A stretch of 7,652 nt of DNA, taken from CBDTTW01 sp965363675. GTDB lineage: Bacteria; Bacteroidota; Rhodothermia; Rhodothermales; DASSAV01. Position numbers and translations under genes: made by a program. Position 1 is the first letter of the stretch; each line of letters opens with the position of its first letter. The notes beneath the pieces were generated by a model. It ran no database searches. It saw nothing but the letters and a program-made list of their open reading frames with translations, and was not told the DNA's origin. Positions 5,072 through 7,652 of this stretch are shown here, piece after piece. The stretch is taken from assembly GCA_965363675.1 (NCBI GenBank), contig CBDTTW010000146.1:1-7652 (forward strand), in the 5' to 3' direction.

Positions 5072-5893
5072 TCAGGGGGCCGGGGCGGCGGGGTCGGGGC
5101 GGCCGTAGGCAAAGCCCAGCTCGGCCTTAAGCTTCTCGCCGCTCACGATTTTGCCGGCCTCGGGAGGGCCGTCGAAGCGGGGAGGCTCCAGGCCCAGGCG
5201 CTCGGCGGCGCGGGCGTACAACGCGGAGCGCAGCGGGTGCGCGTCGGCGCACACGTTGTAGACGCCCGGCCACGCCTTGCGCGCGATCACGGCGAGCACC
5301 GCCGCTACGGCGTCGTCGCGGTGGACGAGGTTGACGGGGCCATCGGAGAGGGGGCCGGGCTTGCCGGCGAAAAACTTGCCCGGCTGCCGGTCGTAGCCGT
5401 AAAGCCCGGCGAAGCGCAGCACCGTCGCCGGGGGTCCTGCCTGCTGCAACAGGCGCTCGGCTTCCAGAAACGGGCTGTCGTCGTCGGGCAGCGCGTCGGT
5501 CGAGGCCTCCGTGGCGGCCTCCGGGGCGGCGGGGTACACCGCCGTAGTGCTTGCCATGACGAGCGCGCCCGGCTGCTGCTCGGCAAGCGCGCGGCAGAGC
5601 GCTCTGATGCGCCCCAGGTAGTCGGCGGGACTGCCGCCCCTGCGCAGGCCGGGAGGGATGTTGAAAAAGACCACGTCTGCGCCGAGCAGGGGCGCCACGT
5701 CGTGCGGGGGCGTCTCCGGCTCCAGCGCCAGCAGGTGCGGCCGGATGCCGGCGGCTTGCAGCTCCGGAAGCCGGCGCACACTCGTCGTGGAGCCGGCCAC
5801 GCGGCAGCCCGCCGCCGCCAGCGCCTTCGCGAGCGGCATGCCCAGCCAGCCCACGCCGATGATAGAGACCGAACATGCTTCCGAAGGCATCAT
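5072..5893 (-). CDS. SDR-fold NAD(P)-dependent epimerase/dehydratase-like protein (YeeZ-type)
   Basis: This is an NAD(P)-binding Rossmann protein of the extended/atypical short-chain dehydrogenase group. Counting from the ATG at 5890, the dinucleotide motif is GVGWLG (12-17), after the strand VSII. FNIPPG follows at about 76-81, ASTTAVYP at about 113-120 gives the usual Ser/Thr and a Tyr, and LVHRDDA lies at about 189-194. The canonical YxxxK site is not seen: the expected place reads PFLEAE. That fits the GWLG-containing YeeZ subgroup, whose substrate is not known to me. Length is about 272 residues. Two adjacent ATGs (5893 and 5890) are both plausible. The frame also opens at 5986, but that ATG lies upstream of a TATAAT promoter, so it cannot be the start if this promoter is used. 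No Shine-Dalgarno is apparent. The gene is divergent from the MCP gene and 121 nt from the orphan gene downstream. Confidence 0.88.
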   Translation of the reverse strand: MMPSEACSVSIIGVGWLGMPLAKALAAAGCRVAGSTTSVRRLPELQAAGIRPHLLALEPETPPHDVAPLLGADVVFFNIPPGLRRGGSPADYLGRIRALCRALAEQQPGALVMASTTAVYPAAPEAATEASTDALPDDDSPFLEAERLLQQAGPPATVLRFAGLYGYDRQPGKFFAGKPGPLSDGPVNLVHRDDAVAAVLAVIARKAWPGVYNVCADAHPLRSALYARAAERLGLEPPRFDGPPEAGKIVSGEKLKAELGFAYGRPDPAAPAP

Positions 5894-5951
5894 GATGGTG
5901 TTACGGGTTGAGCGTGAACGCGCTAGGCGCAGCGCTGAAAATAAATTGCAG

Positions 5952-5979
5952 ATTATACCCCTTCGACATATGGCGCAAA
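5952..5979 (-). promoter_or_regulatory. Promoter of the SDR gene
   Basis: On the minus strand TTTGCG (5974-5979) is followed after 16 nt by a perfect TATAAT (5952-5957). Transcription would start near 5945, giving a leader of about 50 nt before the ATG at 5893. The position excludes the upstream in-frame ATG at 5986 as a start on this transcript. Confidence 0.6.
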
Positions 5980-6058
5980 GCTCCATTTTCAGACCAAATA
6001 TTCCCCTTTACGATCAAAGCCATACTTTATCCGGGGCCAAAACCCTACAAAATCCTGT

Positions 6059-6084
6059 TTAAGTTGTTCTAATGAAGCCGATAT
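6059..6084 (+). promoter_or_regulatory. Sigma-28 (FliA)-like promoter of the chemotaxis receptor gene
   Basis: TTAAGTTG (6059-6066), 10 nt of spacer and GCCGATAT (6077-6084) match the sigma-28 consensus TAAAGTTT-N11-GCCGATAA at six of eight and seven of eight positions, with a spacer one nt short. Transcription would start near 6092, about 60 nt before the MCP start. Sigma-28 commonly drives MCP genes in flagellated bacteria; its presence in this organism is not shown here. Confidence 0.5.
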
Positions 6085-6151
6085 CACCTTTACACTGCTG
6101 GAGCCCATACTGCTTCAGGATAAAAAAATACTCTTCAAACAGGACGCACTC

Positions 6152-7652
6152 ATGAACCGGCTTCAAAACCTCCGCATCCGAACCAAACTATTCTTCAGTC
6201 TCTTCGCCGTGGCCCTACTCGCAGGAGCCGTGGGGTGGGTTGGAATCCGAAGCATCCATAAGATGCAAGGCGCCGCCGACGAGATGTACGTAAACGCAGC
6301 GATCCCGCTGGGGCACCTCAACGGCATCACCGAGTCGTTCCAGCGCCAGCGTTCCATCGTCCGCGACATGATTTTCGCCGACGACGCGGCGACCATCGAA
6401 CTGCTCAAGGCCGAACTCGGCGCGGTGGACCGCCGGATCGACAGCCTGGCTCTGGCGTTCGAGCCGCGCCTGCGCTCCGAGCAGGACCAGGGCATCTACC
6501 GCACGTTCCAGGCGGCGCTGGCCGTGTACCGGCCTGCCCGCAACGAGATTGTGCAGCTCGCGCTGGAAAATAGAGATTCGGAAGCCGTTGCGCACCTCAA
6601 AGGCAAGGTGGTTCCGCTCGGCGCCGATGTAGACAACAACATCAAGGCCCTCACCGACGACCGGATCGCCGCCTCGGATGAGCAGGCGGACCTGACCGGC
6701 GCGCAGGCGGCCTCGGCGACGCGCACGATGCTGCTCTTCATCGGCCTCGGCCTGGCCGCCGCCCTCGCCTTCGCCCTGGCCGTGGCCCGCATGATCGGCG
6801 CGCCCATACACCGCCTCCAGACCGCCGCCGAGGCCGTCGCCGCCGGAGACCTCGACGCCCGCGCCGCCATCACCTCCACCGAAGAGGTCGGCCGCACCGC
6901 CGCCGCCTTCGACCGCATGGTCGAGGCCCTCCAGCAGGCCGGACGCCTCGCCCAGGCCAAAACCGCCGAGGCCGACCAGGCCGCCGCCCTGGCCGCCGAG
7001 GCCCGCGCCCACGCCGAGCACGAGCAGCAGTACCTCGCCGGCGCCGTCGAACGCCTGCTGGCCCAGATGGACCGCTTCGCCGAGGGCGACCTGACCGTGC
7101 GCCTGACGGCCGAGCGCGACGACGCCATCGGACGGCTCTACACCGGCTTTTCGGCCGCCGCCGAGACGCTGCGCCGCATGATCGTGCGCGTGGCCGCCCT
7201 GACCGAAAGCTCCGCCGGCGCCTCGGCCGAGATCAGCGCCTCGACCGAGCAGCTCGCCTCGGGCGCGCAGGAGCAGTCGGCCCAGGCCGCCGAGGTCGCC
7301 GCCGCCGTCGAGCAGATGGTGCGCACCATCCTCGACAACGGCCGGCATGCCACCGAGGCGGCCGCCGTGGCCGGGCAGGCCGGCGCCGTAGCCGTCGAGG
7401 GCGTGCGCGCCGTCGAGGAGACCATCGGCAAGATGCGCCAGATCGAGCAGGTCGTCGGGCGCAGTTCGGCCACGGTCGAGCAGCTCGGGCGGCGCAGCCA
7501 GGAGATCGGCGAGATCGTGCAGGTCATCAGCGAGATCGCCGACCAGACGAACCTGCTGGCGCTCAACGCGGCCATCGAGGCCGCCCGCGCCGGCGAGCAG
7601 GGGCGCGGCTTTGCCGTGGTGGCCGACGAGGTGCGCAAGCTGGCCGAGCGCA
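6152..7652 (+). CDS. Methyl-accepting chemotaxis protein, C-terminus outside window
   Basis: This is a membrane chemoreceptor that passes ligand signals to CheA/CheW; 500 residues are visible and the gene continues past the right edge. TM1 is at about 13-32 (LFFSLFAVALLAGAVGWVGI). An extracytoplasmic helical region follows at about 33-190, of the four-helix-bundle type judged by size and N-terminal pattern. TM2 is at about 193-213. A HAMP domain spans about 214-263, and an Ala-rich coiled-coil linker about 264-297. A second HAMP-like unit (about 298-345, with FAEGDLTVRL) precedes the signalling coiled coil. The conserved hairpin tip begins near 451 (EIGEIVQVISEIADQTNLLA, then LNAAIEAARAGEQGRGFAVV) and is intact, so CheA/CheW coupling is expected. 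The ATG at 6152 has AGGAC 7 nt upstream and gives a basic N-terminus before TM1. The ligand cannot be told from the sequence. Confidence 0.95.
   Translation, partial: MNRLQNLRIRTKLFFSLFAVALLAGAVGWVGIRSIHKMQGAADEMYVNAAIPLGHLNGITESFQRQRSIVRDMIFADDAATIELLKAELGAVDRRIDSLALAFEPRLRSEQDQGIYRTFQAALAVYRPARNEIVQLALENRDSEAVAHLKGKVVPLGADVDNNIKALTDDRIAASDEQADLTGAQAASATRTMLLFIGLGLAAALAFALAVARMIGAPIHRLQTAAEAVAAGDLDARAAITSTEEVGRTAAAFDRMVEALQQAGRLAQAKTAEADQAAALAAEARAHAEHEQQYLAGAVERLLAQMDRFAEGDLTVRLTAERDDAIGRLYTGFSAAAETLRRMIVRVAALTESSAGASAEISASTEQLASGAQEQSAQAAEVAAAVEQMVRTILDNGRHATEAAAVAGQAGAVAVEGVRAVEETIGKMRQIEQVVGRSSATVEQLGRRSQEIGEIVQVISEIADQTNLLALNAAIEAARAGEQGRGFAVVADEVRKLAER

Noticed and set aside
6215..7348. 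Long minus-strand reading frame opposite the MCP gene, glycine-rich
   Set aside because: It mirrors the GCC/GAG-rich codons of the MCP gene, which has clear family motifs across the same bases. The antisense product is low complexity with no recognisable domain.

Overview
The window is GC-rich chromosomal DNA from a bacterium, with AT-rich promoter islands between genes. The genes suggest a member of the Rhodothermota/Bacteroidota. The epimerase shares motif strings with what I recall of the Rhodothermus marinus cellobiose 2-epimerase, strong Shine-Dalgarno sites are rare, and the mix of LacI regulator, lipoprotein sugar enzyme and MCP fits that group. The taxonomic call is an inference. No rRNA, tRNA, CRISPR array, insertion sequence or phage module is visible.

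Layout: six genes read leftward on the minus strand, and one reads rightward at the right edge. From right to left on the minus strand they are: an atypical SDR-fold NAD(P)-binding protein (5072-5893); an unrecognised 223-residue protein (4279-4950); family I inorganic pyrophosphatase (3574-4125); a LacI-family repressor (2362-3444); a lipoprotein of the N-acylglucosamine/cellobiose 2-epimerase family (674-2092); and the N-terminal 169 residues of a protein-kinase-fold protein that lacks the catalytic aspartate (1-507, running off the left edge). On the plus strand a methyl-accepting chemotaxis protein starts at 6152 and runs off the right edge.

How they work together: the clearest unit is the LacI regulator plus the epimerase. 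A perfect palindrome, TTAACCGGTTAA, lies just upstream of the lacI-type start. A near copy, TTAACCGGTAAC, abuts a TATA-like -10 box ahead of the epimerase. This suggests an autoregulated repressor that also controls a sugar epimerase. The epimerase leader also holds a 15-bp hairpin followed by a T-rich run, a terminator or attenuator. The pyrophosphatase is likewise preceded by a strong intrinsic terminator only about 26 nt from its start. The MCP has a sigma-28-like promoter. The SDR gene has a TATAAT -10 box and lies divergent from the MCP across a 258-bp intergenic region.

Several minus-strand reading frames extend upstream beyond the likely start codon. In four genes I chose an internal start because the longer frame runs through a terminator, a promoter or low-complexity residues. 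Nothing here is clearly a new multi-gene system. The points most worth following are the LacI circuit with its possible attenuator, the pseudokinase-like protein, and the orphan gene with a possible degenerate RNase H/terminase-like fold.
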